The notes under the pieces were generated by a model. It searched no databases. It saw nothing but the letters and a program-made list of their open reading frames with translations, and was not told the DNA's origin. Of a stretch of 64,000 nucleotides of DNA, positions 24,240 to 32,551 are shown piece after piece. A program made the position numbers and the translations under genes. The stretch is from assembly GCF_016909155.1 (NCBI RefSeq), contig NZ_JAFBFG010000004.1, positions 1-64,000 on the forward strand. Reading direction: 5' to 3'. The stretch's first letter is position 1, and every line of letters begins with the position of its first letter. Origin of the DNA: Chryseomicrobium aureum. GTDB lineage: Bacteria; Bacillota; Bacilli; Bacillales_A; Planococcaceae.

Positions 24240-25193
24240 TTAGTTGTTCCCATTCCCATTGTCTTTACCGTTTCCATTGGAATTCGAGTTTCCGTTAGAG
24301 TTCGAGTTTCCATTATTCTCAGAATTTCCGTTGGAGTTGGATTTTCCGTTTTCACCCGAATTCCCTTTAGACTGTCCCGGAGCTTTCTCGGACTTTCCAG
24401 GGGCATCTTCTGATTTACCGGGTGCACTTTCGGACTTCCCGGGTGCGTCTTCAGACTTGCCTGGATTATCACTCGATTTCCCGGGGGCTTCGTTAGACTT
24501 CCCAGGATTGTCACCTGATTTACCAGGGGCTTCTCCTGACTTACCTGGTGGCTCCTGGCCGTTTGCTGGAGTCTGTCCAGATTTGCCTGGTGCCGTTCCA
24601 GCTTGCCCCGGCGCTTCTGAGGTTTCTTCAGATGCAGATTCTTCGACTTCAACTGCTTCTTCAATTGGTGCTTCTACCTCTTGCTCTACGGGTTCTGATT
24701 GATTGGCTTGTTGTACTGCAAACTCAGCTTGTTCAATCGCATCGGCTAGTTTTGCACGAATCAGTTGATCGTGTGTCGCATCCGCTGAAAACTCTGTACC
24801 TTCTAATGTCTCAGCAAGTTCTACAAGCACTTCTTCCAATTTCCGATTTTTCAAGGCGTCCGGTTGATCATAGCCTTCCACATAAACAACCGTCCCTTCA
24901 TCATCTATGCCGATTTCGATACGCTCTCCATTTTCAAGGTCTACGAAGGCATATGCTTCGGGCATATCCGTTAAGGTCGCGCCAAAGATCAGGAAAACTG
25001 TGGCTGCTACCGCTAACACTGGTGCAAGGAAGGTCGAGTTTGCTCGGAAGTAGGAAAGTTTGTATTCTGTGAAATACGTGTACTCACCAACATCGACTTC
25101 TTGATCTGGAATGCCTTTCATGAAGTCGCCTTCATCGGATAAAAAGATGCAGTAGTCTTTATTGATTTCCATCACGATTCCGTAGTGTTTCAT
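24240..25193 (-). CDS. rsgI: RsgI-type membrane anti-sigma-I factor
   Basis: A 317-residue anti-sigma factor. The N-terminal cytoplasmic RsgI_N domain (1-52, beginning MKHYGIVMEINKDYCIFLSD) should bind SigI. One membrane segment follows (about 55-75), then an extracellular domain (about 80-165) and a long low-complexity tail (195-317). The tail is made of APGKS/NPGKS pentapeptide-like repeats, then NSNGN repeats. The start overlaps the sigI stop as ATGA, the usual arrangement. In B. subtilis RsgI restrains SigI until heat or wall stress; in clostridia the outer domain senses polysaccharides, and here it has no recognisable binding domain. The PGKS tail is unusual and may span the wall. Confidence 0.9.
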   Translation of the reverse strand: MKHYGIVMEINKDYCIFLSDEGDFMKGIPDQEVDVGEYTYFTEYKLSYFRANSTFLAPVLAVAATVFLIFGATLTDMPEAYAFVDLENGERIEIGIDDEGTVVYVEGYDQPDALKNRKLEEVLVELAETLEGTEFSADATHDQLIRAKLADAIEQAEFAVQQANQSEPVEQEVEAPIEEAVEVEESASEETSEAPGQAGTAPGKSGQTPANGQEPPGKSGEAPGKSGDNPGKSNEAPGKSSDNPGKSEDAPGKSESAPGKSEDAPGKSEKAPGQSKGNSGENGKSNSNGNSENNGNSNSNGNSNSNGNGKDNGNGNN

Positions 25194-25903
25194 TCTCGTC
25201 TTCCTCCTTTCACCATTGTTTTTAGAGCGGGATAATCTCCTGTCAGTAAAATGACGAGGGCAATCAAGTATTTTCGGTGACGTTCAAGTGTTTTTCGTGA
25301 GATGTCTACAAGGTCTTCGATTTGTTTCAGTGGCAATGTGTGTTTCGCTTCTAGATGTTCGACGAATTGCGGAGTGTCGGCAATAATGTGAGCAACTTCT
25401 ATAATGGTCTTGCGGGAATTTTCATGTTTTGGCGCCAGTTTTGTCAGTTCATCAAATGTAAGATGAAATGGGAACAGCGCGAGTTGATACGCACTAATTT
25501 CTTCTTTTCGTTGCATGCGCAACTGATAGTCTGCAAATGTACTAACCGCTATATCGGCCATTTCAACATCCGCCGCTTCTCCCGTCAGGTGCTGCGTATG
25601 GCGTTGTTCTTTTCGGATATGGTCAATAATCCGGCGTTTAATAATCAAATGCGCAAATGTTGTAAGCTTGGCAGATGACTCCGGATTGTAATTTTCGACG
25701 GCTTCATGGAAGGCTTGATACGCGATGCTGTATTCTTCATCGTGTTCGTCTATTGCTCGCTTGCATATAAAGGAAGCTGTTTTTTTAATGTAAGGGGTGT
25801 GGGCAATGAGAAGGTCGTGCAGCGCCTCCTCATCCCCCGCCTTTGCACGCATCACGAGGTGCAGCTCGTGATTGTCGTTTTTCGAAAACAAAGAGAATCG
25901 CAC
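25190..25903 (-). CDS. sigI: RNA polymerase sigma factor SigI
   Basis: A 237-residue sigma-70-like factor of the SigI class. Region 2 includes SIAYQAFHEAVENYNPESSAKLTTFA and RIIDHIRKEQR. The C-terminal part has the SigI-specific helix ending LEDLVDISRKTLERHRKYLIA that replaces a classical region 4. The GTG at 25901-25903 is preferred because AACGGAGGGG lies 7 bases before it; the frame runs 10 codons further to an ATG without a good site. It forms an operon with rsgI and a SigI-type promoter is found 140 bases upstream, suggesting autoregulation. SigI responds to heat and wall stress in B. subtilis. Confidence 0.93.
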   Translation of the reverse strand: MRFSLFSKNDNHELHLVMRAKAGDEEALHDLLIAHTPYIKKTASFICKRAIDEHDEEYSIAYQAFHEAVENYNPESSAKLTTFAHLIIKRRIIDHIRKEQRHTQHLTGEAADVEMADIAVSTFADYQLRMQRKEEISAYQLALFPFHLTFDELTKLAPKHENSRKTIIEVAHIIADTPQFVEHLEAKHTLPLKQIEDLVDISRKTLERHRKYLIALVILLTGDYPALKTMVKGGRRE

Positions 25904-26043
25904 TACTACCCCTCCGTTCTTTCCTATACTCATTTCTTTAATAGTACCATAGAAAAAAGCGAGGAAAAGAACTGTTCTGTTTCAGGTTTAAAGTTGAGTA
26001 GAATGCACGATACCGTTGATTTGGTTGGTGTTCTACGTAGTAT

Positions 26044-26074
26044 TATTCGCATGGGAAAGTTGATTTATGGGGGT
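26044..26074 (-). promoter_or_regulatory. Putative SigI-dependent promoter of sigI-rsgI
   Basis: On the minus strand ACCCCC (26069-26074) and CGAATA (26044-26049) are 19 bases apart. This matches the ACCCCC/CGAA signature reported for B. subtilis SigI promoters and the sequence at 27391-27422. Confidence 0.7.
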
Positions 26075-26168
26075 CTTTTTTTAGTCGAAAGTAGAATTAA
26101 GCGAAAGTGATCTGTTCAAGAAAGGTCTTTGAGACTTAGGTTCTGGCTAGTTCGGGGGAAAAGTCTCT

Positions 26169-26248
26169 TTAGTCGGACATTGATATCGGGTTTGCGGACA
26201 TTGAATGGTCCTTTCGCGGACACTGAATCGAGTTCCGCGGACATTGCC
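26169..26248 (+). repeat. GGACA-word single super-unit (A3)
   Basis: An 80-bp stretch with the same four-word order as arrays A1 and A2: one TCGGACA, then three GCGGACA. Intervening sequence differs. It lies upstream of the sigI promoter in a 443-base gene-free gap. Confidence 0.75.
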
Positions 26249-26258
26249 AGTTGGGAGT

Positions 26259-26305
26259 GGTGACAGGCACCAAATGGAAACCGCTGGTAATTGGTGACAG
26301 GTACC
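26259..26305 (+). repeat. GGTGACAGGYACC direct pair
   Basis: Copies at 26259-26271 (GGTGACAGGCACC) and 26293-26305 (GGTGACAGGTACC), with an interval nearly the same as at 24149-24195. Confidence 0.8.
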
Positions 26306-26308
26306 GAT

Positions 26309-26339
26309 TAAAAAAAGGAACGCAAAATGCGTCCCTTTC
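26309..26339 (-). terminator. Rho-independent terminator of the DUF5667-like gene
   Basis: AAAGGGACGCA/TGCGTTCCTTT with a TTT loop and seven T on the minus strand, 8 bases after the stop codon. Confidence 0.88.
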
Positions 26340-26346
26340 AAAATTG

Positions 26347-27336
26347 TTAGTTTTTGCCATTACCTTTTTCTTTAGCAGCAGCTTTCTTTTCTTCTGCATT
26401 AGCTTGCGCTTCGTCTGCTTTAGCTTGGGCTTTTTCTACTTTTTCTTCTGCTTTTGCTTTCGCTTCGTCTGCTTTAGCTTGCGCTTTTTCTACTTTCTCG
26501 TCTGCTTTTGATTTTGCTTCGTCTGCTTTAGCCTGCGCTTTTTCTACTTTCTTTTCGGCTTTGCCTTGAGCAGCAGCTTTCTTTTCTTCTGCTTTAGCTT
26601 TGTTTTCTTCAGCTTTTACTTTTCCTGCTACTGCAGCTGCAGGAATTTGTTTCTCTGAAGGCTCTTCTGCGACTTCTTCTTCAATTGTAGGCTCTTCAAC
26701 TACTGGTTCCTCGACGACTGGTTCTTCCTCTACGGGTTCCTCGATGACTGGCTCTTCGACTGGAACTTCTTCGTTAAGTGCGTCTAGTTGAGCTTGGAAT
26801 TTGTCGATGTTCGCTTGAATTGCAGTACGTGCTTGATCGCTTCCAACTTGCTCATAGACTTTTGTCATGATGGCAATCTTGAACGCAAGTTGTTCTTTTT
26901 TCATTTCAAGTTCTGTGTTTTCGTCAGTTGGTTCTTCGCCCTCAACTGGCTCTTCGCCTTCAATTGGCGTTTCACCGTCGACTGGCTCTTCCACACCTTC
27001 ACCCGCTTCAAGTTCAGCAATCTTAGATTCGAAGCGTTCCACAGCTTGTGTTAAGAGTGCTGTGATTTCTTCGTCGTCAATTTGTACAATCAGTTCATTT
27101 AGTTTAGCAATGCGTTCTTCAAACACTACTTTTAGTTCTTCGTTTGAAGGCGCTGTCTCTTCGTATAAGTTATCATTCTGAACGTTTGTCAAGTCCACAA
27201 CAGGAGCTGTCGTTTCCTCTATGTCGTTTAGAGAAACAGATTTGTACTCATCTGCCCAGACATATGTTGCGCCTGTTACTGTCATTGTGGCAATCATCGC
27301 TGCCGCTGTCATACGTTTCCATTTGCGTGTCTTCAT
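26347..27336 (-). CDS. Secreted DUF5667-like protein with Lys/Ala/Glu coiled-coil tail
   Basis: A 329-residue protein: signal peptide (1-28, ending TYVWA), then a DUF5667-like helical region (about 55-115, containing ERIAKLNELIVQ). An acidic Glu/Pro linker built of GEEPVEGEEP and EEPVVEEP units follows. The tail (about 235-329) repeats KVEKAQAKADEAKAKAEE and is predicted to be coiled coil. The heptad-like charged tail may reach through or bind the cell wall. A sequence matching SigI promoters lies 55-86 bases upstream and sigI-rsgI is next door, so it is likely a SigI-regulated envelope protein. The precise function is unknown. Confidence 0.82.
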   Translation of the reverse strand: MKTRKWKRMTAAAMIATMTVTGATYVWADEYKSVSLNDIEETTAPVVDLTNVQNDNLYEETAPSNEELKVVFEERIAKLNELIVQIDDEEITALLTQAVERFESKIAELEAGEGVEEPVDGETPIEGEEPVEGEEPTDENTELEMKKEQLAFKIAIMTKVYEQVGSDQARTAIQANIDKFQAQLDALNEEVPVEEPVIEEPVEEEPVVEEPVVEEPTIEEEVAEEPSEKQIPAAAVAGKVKAEENKAKAEEKKAAAQGKAEKKVEKAQAKADEAKSKADEKVEKAQAKADEAKAKAEEKVEKAQAKADEAQANAEEKKAAAKEKGNGKN

Positions 27337-27390
27337 GTGTCCATCACCTCATAGGAAATTTTTTCACCACCAAAGTGGTGTACGCCATCC

Positions 27391-27422
27391 TATTCGTGAG
27401 GAAGTATTCGATTTTTGGGGGT
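27391..27422 (-). promoter_or_regulatory. Putative SigI-dependent promoter of the DUF5667-like gene
   Basis: ACCCCC (27417-27422) and CGAATA (27391-27396) on the minus strand are 20 bases apart, closely matching the candidate promoter upstream of sigI at 26044-26074. Confidence 0.7.
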
Positions 27423-27482
27423 ATAGCTGAATTTTCAGGTAATTAGACCTACCTTGCCTGGAAATGGATGTAATCCCCAAGT

Positions 27483-27529
27483 GGTGACAGGCACCATTTG
27501 GGAACTGCTCCCATTTGGTGCCTGTCACC
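27483..27529. repeat. GGTGACAGGCACC inverted pair
   Basis: GGTGACAGGCACCA and TGGTGCCTGTCACC face each other around TTTGGGAACTGCTCCCATT, whose TGGGA/TCCCA extends the stem. Confidence 0.85.
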
Positions 27530-27543
27530 CCAAAAGATCACCT

Positions 27544-27578
27544 CAAAAAACCACTCCCGCTAACTACTGGGAGTGGTT
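27544..27578 (-). terminator. Rho-independent terminator of yhdT-panF-eamA
   Basis: Perfect 10-bp stem AACCACTCCC/GGGAGTGGTT with a 10-base loop and TTTTTTG after it on the minus strand; it overlaps the transporter stop codon. Confidence 0.88.
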
Positions 27579-28480
27579 GATCTCGCTTTATGTTTTTTAT
27601 ACAGGTCTTCCGCTGCACCAGAACCGAGCATGACACCCGCCACGATGAGGAAGAAGCCGACGAAATGCCGGAGCGTGAGGATTTCTCCAAGGAAGAGACT
27701 GGAAAGAATCATCGCAAATAATGGGTTCAAATTCATGAAGATAGCCGATTGGGTAGCTCCTGCTTGCCCGATTGCATAGTTGTAAATCATGTGGCCGAGA
27801 GCTGTCGAAATCAAGCCGGATGCCAAGAAAACAGCCCAGAAAATTGGTGGAGCGTCGAGAAATTCAACCATTCCCCCTGGCTCTAGTATCAAGCTCGTCA
27901 CAATCAAGCCAATCGAGCCCACGCCCATCATATAGGCCGTCATCACACGTGGGTCTAGTGTCCGAGCAGCTTTCACAACGACCATGTAGCTTAAAACTTG
28001 CGACAAAATTGAAATGAATATGTAGAAGTCTCCGATATTTGTATCAAATCCTGTGGAGCCGACCAACACCGCAATGGTGACTCCGGAAATTCCAAGTATC
28101 AGGCCTAACCACTGGAGACGTGACGGGAAGTATTTCAAGAAAATCGCTGCAGCAATCGCCGTCAGGATCGGTCCCGTTCCAAGTATCAAACCACCGGAAG
28201 TGGCAGACGTTTCTGCAAGTCCAAGGTTGAGAAATAAATGGTGGAGCAATACATTGGAAAAAGCACCGACCAAGATATATTTCCATTCCCGCTTTGTCGG
28301 TTTCCGCAAGATATTTAACACCTTTAAAATTAGAAAGACAGCAAGACTCGCCATCAAGATACGGATTCCTGTCACGGTAACAGGAGGCACGTAGGTTCCA
28401 ATGAATTTCAGCATCGGAACATTGGCGCCCCAAGTAAACATAACGCCGACAAGCATCCAGTAGATTTTCACGCGGCTCAT
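27560..28480 (-). CDS. EamA/DMT family transporter
   Basis: A 306-residue inner-membrane protein with ten predicted membrane segments arranged as two EamA repeats (about 8-140 and 152-285). The second repeat ends with FMNLNPLFAMILSSLFLGE, the conserved Pro-containing segment of drug/metabolite transporters. The ATG at 28478-28480 has a GAGGAGGCG site. It begins 16 bases after panF, so it is probably co-transcribed with pantothenate uptake genes. Whether it moves a related vitamin or an amino acid metabolite cannot be said. Confidence 0.9.
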   Translation of the reverse strand: MSRVKIYWMLVGVMFTWGANVPMLKFIGTYVPPVTVTGIRILMASLAVFLILKVLNILRKPTKREWKYILVGAFSNVLLHHLFLNLGLAETSATSGGLILGTGPILTAIAAAIFLKYFPSRLQWLGLILGISGVTIAVLVGSTGFDTNIGDFYIFISILSQVLSYMVVVKAARTLDPRVMTAYMMGVGSIGLIVTSLILEPGGMVEFLDAPPIFWAVFLASGLISTALGHMIYNYAIGQAGATQSAIFMNLNPLFAMILSSLFLGEILTLRHFVGFFLIVAGVMLGSGAAEDLYKKHKARSTTPSS

Positions 28481-28496
28481 GACGCGCCTCCTCTCT

Positions 28497-29939
28497 TTAG
28501 AAACGATACACTTGTCGTTTTATGAGTAAACTGAACACGATGTACGCAACAAATGACACTACGACTGGAACGACCACTGTATGGATGCCGAAAAGATTTC
28601 CGTTTTCCACATTGTAAAAATGCAAGGCGATGTAGCCGAAGATTCCCGTTAGCATAGATGCAATCGCGCCATATTTATTGCCGTATTTCCAGTAGAGTCC
28701 GAGCACAATCGGCCAGATGAATGCGGCTTCTAGACCTCCGAACGCGAACAAGTTCAAGAAAATCAAAAGCTCTGGTGGATTCACTGCTAGAACGAAGACG
28801 ATCGAGCCTAAAACAGCTGTCACTCCAAAACTAAGACGCTTCACCGTTTTCATCGATGCATTCGGTTGAATGTACCCGAGATAGACGTCTTTTACGACGG
28901 ACGAACTGACGAGAAGTAATAGGGAATCGACCGTCGACATGATGGCCGCTAATGGCGCGGCCAACACAATCCCTGCAAGCCATGGTGGCAACACATCCAG
29001 TGCAATCAATGGTATGACTGCATCCGGAACCTCGATACCTGGCATGACCGCACGTGCGAACACACCAATCAAGTGCATGTTCAACATGATGAACCCTGTA
29101 ACAATCGTCCCTATGACAAGTGCCCGGTGCATCCCGCGAGATGTTTTGTACGACATCGCTCGGACTGCTATTTGTGGAAGTCCTACGACACCGACACCCA
29201 CTAAAATCCAAAAGGATGATACATAGGCGGCAGATAAATTCCCATCATTCCCGTATGGCGTTACGAGATTCGGGTTTTCCGACAACAAGTCTTGCATGAT
29301 AGTTGGAATTCCGCCCCCTGCAATAATGACGGCAATCAATAAAATTGTTGTTCCGATCACCATGATTGTTCCTTGCACAGCATCTGTCAGAGCGACCGCC
29401 CGAAATCCTCCAGTCGTCACATAAACCAGGACAGCAACCACAAAAATAAAGAGTGCAGACGTGTAACTCAGTCCCGTCAACGTTTCAATGAGACGCGCAC
29501 CACCGACCCATTGTGCCGTCATTGCCGAAAATAAAAAGATGACGATAGCAAATGCTGACAAGATGGCAACGAACGGACTGTTATAGCGCGCTTTCAAGAA
29601 ATCAATCAGTGTCACGGCTTTATAGCGACGAGCGATGATCGCAAACTTTTTCCCGAGAATCAGAAGTACGAAATACCCCGTCACGACCTGGGTCATCGCA
29701 AGCAACACCCAGCCAAACCCCATAGTGTAAGCCGTACCGGGTCCTCCTAAAAAACTTGAAGCACTCCCATACGTGGCCACCATGGTCATCGCAAGAACAA
29801 ATCCTCCGAGCTCGCGACCGCCTAAAAAGTAATCATTTAAGAAATTTCCGGAACTTCCCTTTTGTTTACTCGCAAACCAACCTGTCGCAAAGATCGCAAT
29901 CAAGAAGAAGACTAGCGGGGCAATTACTTGCCAGTTCAT
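28497..29939 (-). CDS. panF: Sodium:pantothenate symporter
   Basis: A 480-residue sodium:solute symporter (SSS) family protein with 12-13 membrane segments. Characteristic stretches include GGRELGGFVLAMTMVATYGS (near 40-59) with the sodium-site region, and the conserved GGxxAV region VYVTTGGFRAVALTDAVQG. The start ATG overlaps the preceding small gene by four bases (ATGA). A YhdT-family partner directly upstream is the hallmark of the panF locus in many bacteria, which supports pantothenate rather than proline or another substrate. Confidence 0.9.
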   Translation of the reverse strand: MNWQVIAPLVFFLIAIFATGWFASKQKGSSGNFLNDYFLGGRELGGFVLAMTMVATYGSASSFLGGPGTAYTMGFGWVLLAMTQVVTGYFVLLILGKKFAIIARRYKAVTLIDFLKARYNSPFVAILSAFAIVIFLFSAMTAQWVGGARLIETLTGLSYTSALFIFVVAVLVYVTTGGFRAVALTDAVQGTIMVIGTTILLIAVIIAGGGIPTIMQDLLSENPNLVTPYGNDGNLSAAYVSSFWILVGVGVVGLPQIAVRAMSYKTSRGMHRALVIGTIVTGFIMLNMHLIGVFARAVMPGIEVPDAVIPLIALDVLPPWLAGIVLAAPLAAIMSTVDSLLLLVSSSVVKDVYLGYIQPNASMKTVKRLSFGVTAVLGSIVFVLAVNPPELLIFLNLFAFGGLEAAFIWPIVLGLYWKYGNKYGAIASMLTGIFGYIALHFYNVENGNLFGIHTVVVPVVVSFVAYIVFSLLIKRQVYRF

Positions 29940-30196
29940 TCGCGCTCCTCCTCTTCTTCAAACGACACTTCGGTGAGGAAGAATCTCGCAATCACAACAA
30001 TTGTCAGGGCAATCAGAACAAATCCGACGATGCTGCTGTAAAAGAACCAATCCGGAAATCCTAGAATATACGTGTATTCTTCAACCGGCCGACTCCCAAG
30101 TCCGTAAGCGAAGCCAAACCACCAAAGAAAGTGAGCAATTGCAAGGCCTACACCGATTTTCGCTTCCCGGTGAGCGATTTTAAAACGAGCGTCCAT
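29936..30196 (-). CDS. yhdT: YhdT family small membrane protein
   Basis: An 86-residue protein with two membrane helices (about 16-34 and 50-72) and a strongly acidic C-terminus (FEEEEERE). The motif FLWWFGFAYGLGSRPVEEYT and PDWFF are typical of YhdT (DUF997), which sits directly before panF. It probably assists or stabilises the symporter, by genetic linkage only. The ATG has a GAAGGG site. A TATACT at 30242-30247 may be the operon -10, with a weak -35. Confidence 0.9.
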   Translation of the reverse strand: MDARFKIAHREAKIGVGLAIAHFLWWFGFAYGLGSRPVEEYTYILGFPDWFFYSSIVGFVLIALTIVVIARFFLTEVSFEEEEERE

Positions 30197-30290
30197 GCCA
30201 ACCCTTCTTTCGCTTTTCTAAATTTTGTATGTATGTGTGAAAGTATACTCTTTTTACTTAAGATGTGGAAGGTGTTCGAGAAGAATTTAA

Positions 30291-30337
30291 GGTGACAGGC
30301 ACCAAATGGGAGCTACTTCCATTCGGTGCCTGTCACC
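30291..30337. repeat. GGTGACAGGCACC inverted pair
   Basis: GGTGACAGGCACCAAATGGGAG faces a GGTGCCTGTCACC copy ending at 30337. The pair lies between the yhdT promoter region and the terminator of the YknX-like gene. Confidence 0.85.
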
Positions 30338-30345
30338 CCATAAAG

Positions 30346-30380
30346 AAACAAAAAACACCCCTCAAGATTCAAGGGGTGTT
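30346..30380 (-). terminator. Rho-independent terminator of the YknW/YknX-like pair
   Basis: AACACCCCT/AGGGGTGTT, 9-bp perfect stem, followed on the minus strand by TTTTTTGTTTC, 7 bases after the stop codon. Confidence 0.88.
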
Positions 30381-30387
30381 CCAGACA

Positions 30388-31728
30388 TTAGTTTTCAGCG
30401 TTCTCAGCGTCTACTTCTTCCTCTACATCTTCTTCAGTGTTAGGTACATAAGGCTTTTGAATAAGGAAAGCCATGTAATCTTTCCACCCTAGAGCTTTTA
30501 CAGTTGCCCAGCTCGGAAGTTCGAGTGGTTGCGGGAAGAACGTACGTGCATTGTTACGTCGGAACGTATCATCTAGTACGATTTGACCGTTCACTAGTCC
30601 ATCGTCCACAATTATGGATTGCGTTTCCGGCATATCAAATCCAATAGTAATAGGAATACGACCAATTGTTCCTTCCGTTGATATCGAGTAGACTTCTGCA
30701 TATTCTTTGTTTCGTGTAATTGTCCAATCATCTCTGAGACGCATCGCCCCCGTCGCTTGATCAATTGTGATGATCGTGTTGACGTTCGCTCCAAACGGAA
30801 GGCCTTCTAAAGGTTCTGCAGGCGTCACCTGGATTTCATAAAGCGGCAGATCAGGATGTTGCTCAAACTGCCCGTGAATTTCTTTCCAGCGATTGTCGGT
30901 CACTGGCATCGTTCCTTTTCCAGCGACTTGTGCTGCATAAGATTTCGCGAGATGGGTAGAATAGGCTTGTACCGGTTGGGCGGCCTCGATTTCATGCCAG
31001 TGTTTTTCTTCAACGAATGTGACCAACGTCTGCTCGGATGGCACGATGTGGAACACAAGTTGTGTTTCAAACTCTTCTATTTGTTCAACAAATCCATCAA
31101 TCGGACTCACAAACTCTAAGTTCTCTGCGGTTGAGGAAAGCTGTGCTTGTACAATTGATAGCTCCCGTTCAACTTCAGCAATTTTTTGTTCAATTTCGGC
31201 AATCGCACTATCGTATGTAGCGTCCTCTGTGATTTCTACATCGACTTCTAAATTGACAGTGACATCCACCACGTCATCTTGACTGTTTCCGGAAGAAGTG
31301 GCCCGTCCGTTGCTCGATGTAGTAGAGTTGGAACGACTCTTCGCCGTTCTCAGGCTGGACAAAACTGCTCCGAGGTCCCGAATCTCCGTTTGATACGCAC
31401 CGACCATCGCATCCCATTCAGCACGAAGCGTGTCTCGTTCTGATGTATCAAGGATGGCTAACGTGTCACCAAGCGCAACTGCTGCTCCTGGTTCAACGAT
31501 GACGGTTTCAAGAACGTCACGTTCAAGTGTCACTTTTAAAGTGGTAACCGGCACTGTGACCGCTTCTTTTTCAATCTCGCGTTTGAACTCTCCTTCAGCT
31601 ACTCGGATATGCTCATCGATGTAATAGTTGCGTGCGATGATACTATCTTCTTTGAAAACCAAAATGGCGTTCGCAGCTAGAAAAGCTGTAATCGCAACTG
31701 CAAGACCCACTGTGTAAAACCGGCGCAT
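30388..31728 (-). CDS. YknX/HlyD-like membrane fusion (adaptor) protein
   Basis: A 446-residue protein with one N-terminal membrane anchor (about 5-23). An adaptor fold follows: a lipoyl half (ETVIVEPGAAVALGDTLAILD near 80-100), a long coiled-coil hairpin (105-205, EIEQKIAEVERELSIVQAQL region) and the returning barrel (ENLEFVSPIDGFVEQI). An acidic tail EEDVEEEVDAENAEN ends it. The ATG at 31726-31728 overlaps the upstream stop (TAATG) and has an AGGTGG site. Such proteins normally connect to an ABC exporter, but no ATPase or permease gene is adjacent; only a YknW-like membrane protein precedes it. Confidence 0.83.
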   Translation of the reverse strand: MRRFYTVGLAVAITAFLAANAILVFKEDSIIARNYYIDEHIRVAEGEFKREIEKEAVTVPVTTLKVTLERDVLETVIVEPGAAVALGDTLAILDTSERDTLRAEWDAMVGAYQTEIRDLGAVLSSLRTAKSRSNSTTSSNGRATSSGNSQDDVVDVTVNLEVDVEITEDATYDSAIAEIEQKIAEVERELSIVQAQLSSTAENLEFVSPIDGFVEQIEEFETQLVFHIVPSEQTLVTFVEEKHWHEIEAAQPVQAYSTHLAKSYAAQVAGKGTMPVTDNRWKEIHGQFEQHPDLPLYEIQVTPAEPLEGLPFGANVNTIITIDQATGAMRLRDDWTITRNKEYAEVYSISTEGTIGRIPITIGFDMPETQSIIVDDGLVNGQIVLDDTFRRNNARTFFPQPLELPSWATVKALGWKDYMAFLIQKPYVPNTEEDVEEEVDAENAEN

Positions 31729-32405
31729 TAGAAGCCACCTCCTAACACCCATGACTGTAGAGGCAATACGCTAATCAAAGCGACAACAGCTGCAAATACT
31801 GTCGTCAAAGCAAATAAAATCGCAAGAAGTACAGGAGTGGAAAGAGTTGTAAAGCGGCGTAAAAATTGCAGCTGAATCGCAAGCACGACTCCTGTGAATA
31901 AGGAGAATTGATTGAAGAAATAATGAAAGTAACTATGATCTAAAAATTGGGCCGCAACGGGACCAAACGATAAGAATGAAAGATGCGTTGTATAGCCAAG
32001 CATGACAAAGACTAAAAGTAAAACCAGTTTTTCAATCAACAAGGTTGCCACTACGTATAACTGCATGACAGCTGCAATCCGTAATGGAATTTTGGTGATG
32101 AGGTGAAGGAGCCAGCTGACTCCAAAGAAATGGAAACCAAAGTAGAGTACAGCAAATAAAATGATTCCGAGTAAGGAAATCCACCTTGCAGCAGCGTATG
32201 TATCGGTAAAACCTATCACATAAAGTGAAGTGAGAGCAGTAGTGGTCATTCCCCAACTGTTCATAACGATATATAAGAGTATGGTGCACGCAAGCACTAC
32301 ACTTACGCATTTTTTAAATCCACGAATCGTTTCAGTTTCAGCAAGGTTCGTGAGTAATGTGCCCCTGGTGAAAAAATAGCGCCAAAAATGAAATTCTAAA
32401 AACAT
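31728..32405 (-). CDS. Polytopic membrane protein (Yip1/YknW-like)
   Basis: A 225-residue protein with about five to six hydrophobic segments spread along its length. Its size, topology and position before a YknX-like adaptor resemble B. subtilis YknW, a Yip1-family protein of the YknWXYZ complex that protects against the SdpC toxin. The similarity is by layout rather than a sharp motif. The ATG at 32403-32405 has a GAGGAGGTC site; in-frame ATGs upstream do not. An extended -10-like TGCTAGAAT lies upstream. Confidence 0.6.
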   Translation of the reverse strand: MFLEFHFWRYFFTRGTLLTNLAETETIRGFKKCVSVVLACTILLYIVMNSWGMTTTALTSLYVIGFTDTYAAARWISLLGIILFAVLYFGFHFFGVSWLLHLITKIPLRIAAVMQLYVVATLLIEKLVLLLVFVMLGYTTHLSFLSFGPVAAQFLDHSYFHYFFNQFSLFTGVVLAIQLQFLRRFTTLSTPVLLAILFALTTVFAAVVALISVLPLQSWVLGGGF

Positions 32406-32551
32406 GATAGACCTCCTCATCCATACAGATAATTCTAGCATATATTGGATAGAGGGATGAACGGAAACCCGAACAAATAAAGAAATTATTTTGTATGTAA
32501 CTTTTATATAGGAAAGACGACTACTTTAGTAACAGAAAGGGGCGGATTACA

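Noticed and set aside
24244-24702. 152-codon plus-strand frame rich in Phe/Pro/Leu opposite rsgI
   Set aside because: It is the mirror of the PGKS/NSNGN codon repeats of rsgI and has no ribosome site.
26354-26791. Plus-strand Ser/Ala-rich frames opposite the DUF5667-like gene
   Set aside because: They are shadows of its Glu/Lys/Ala repeat codons.
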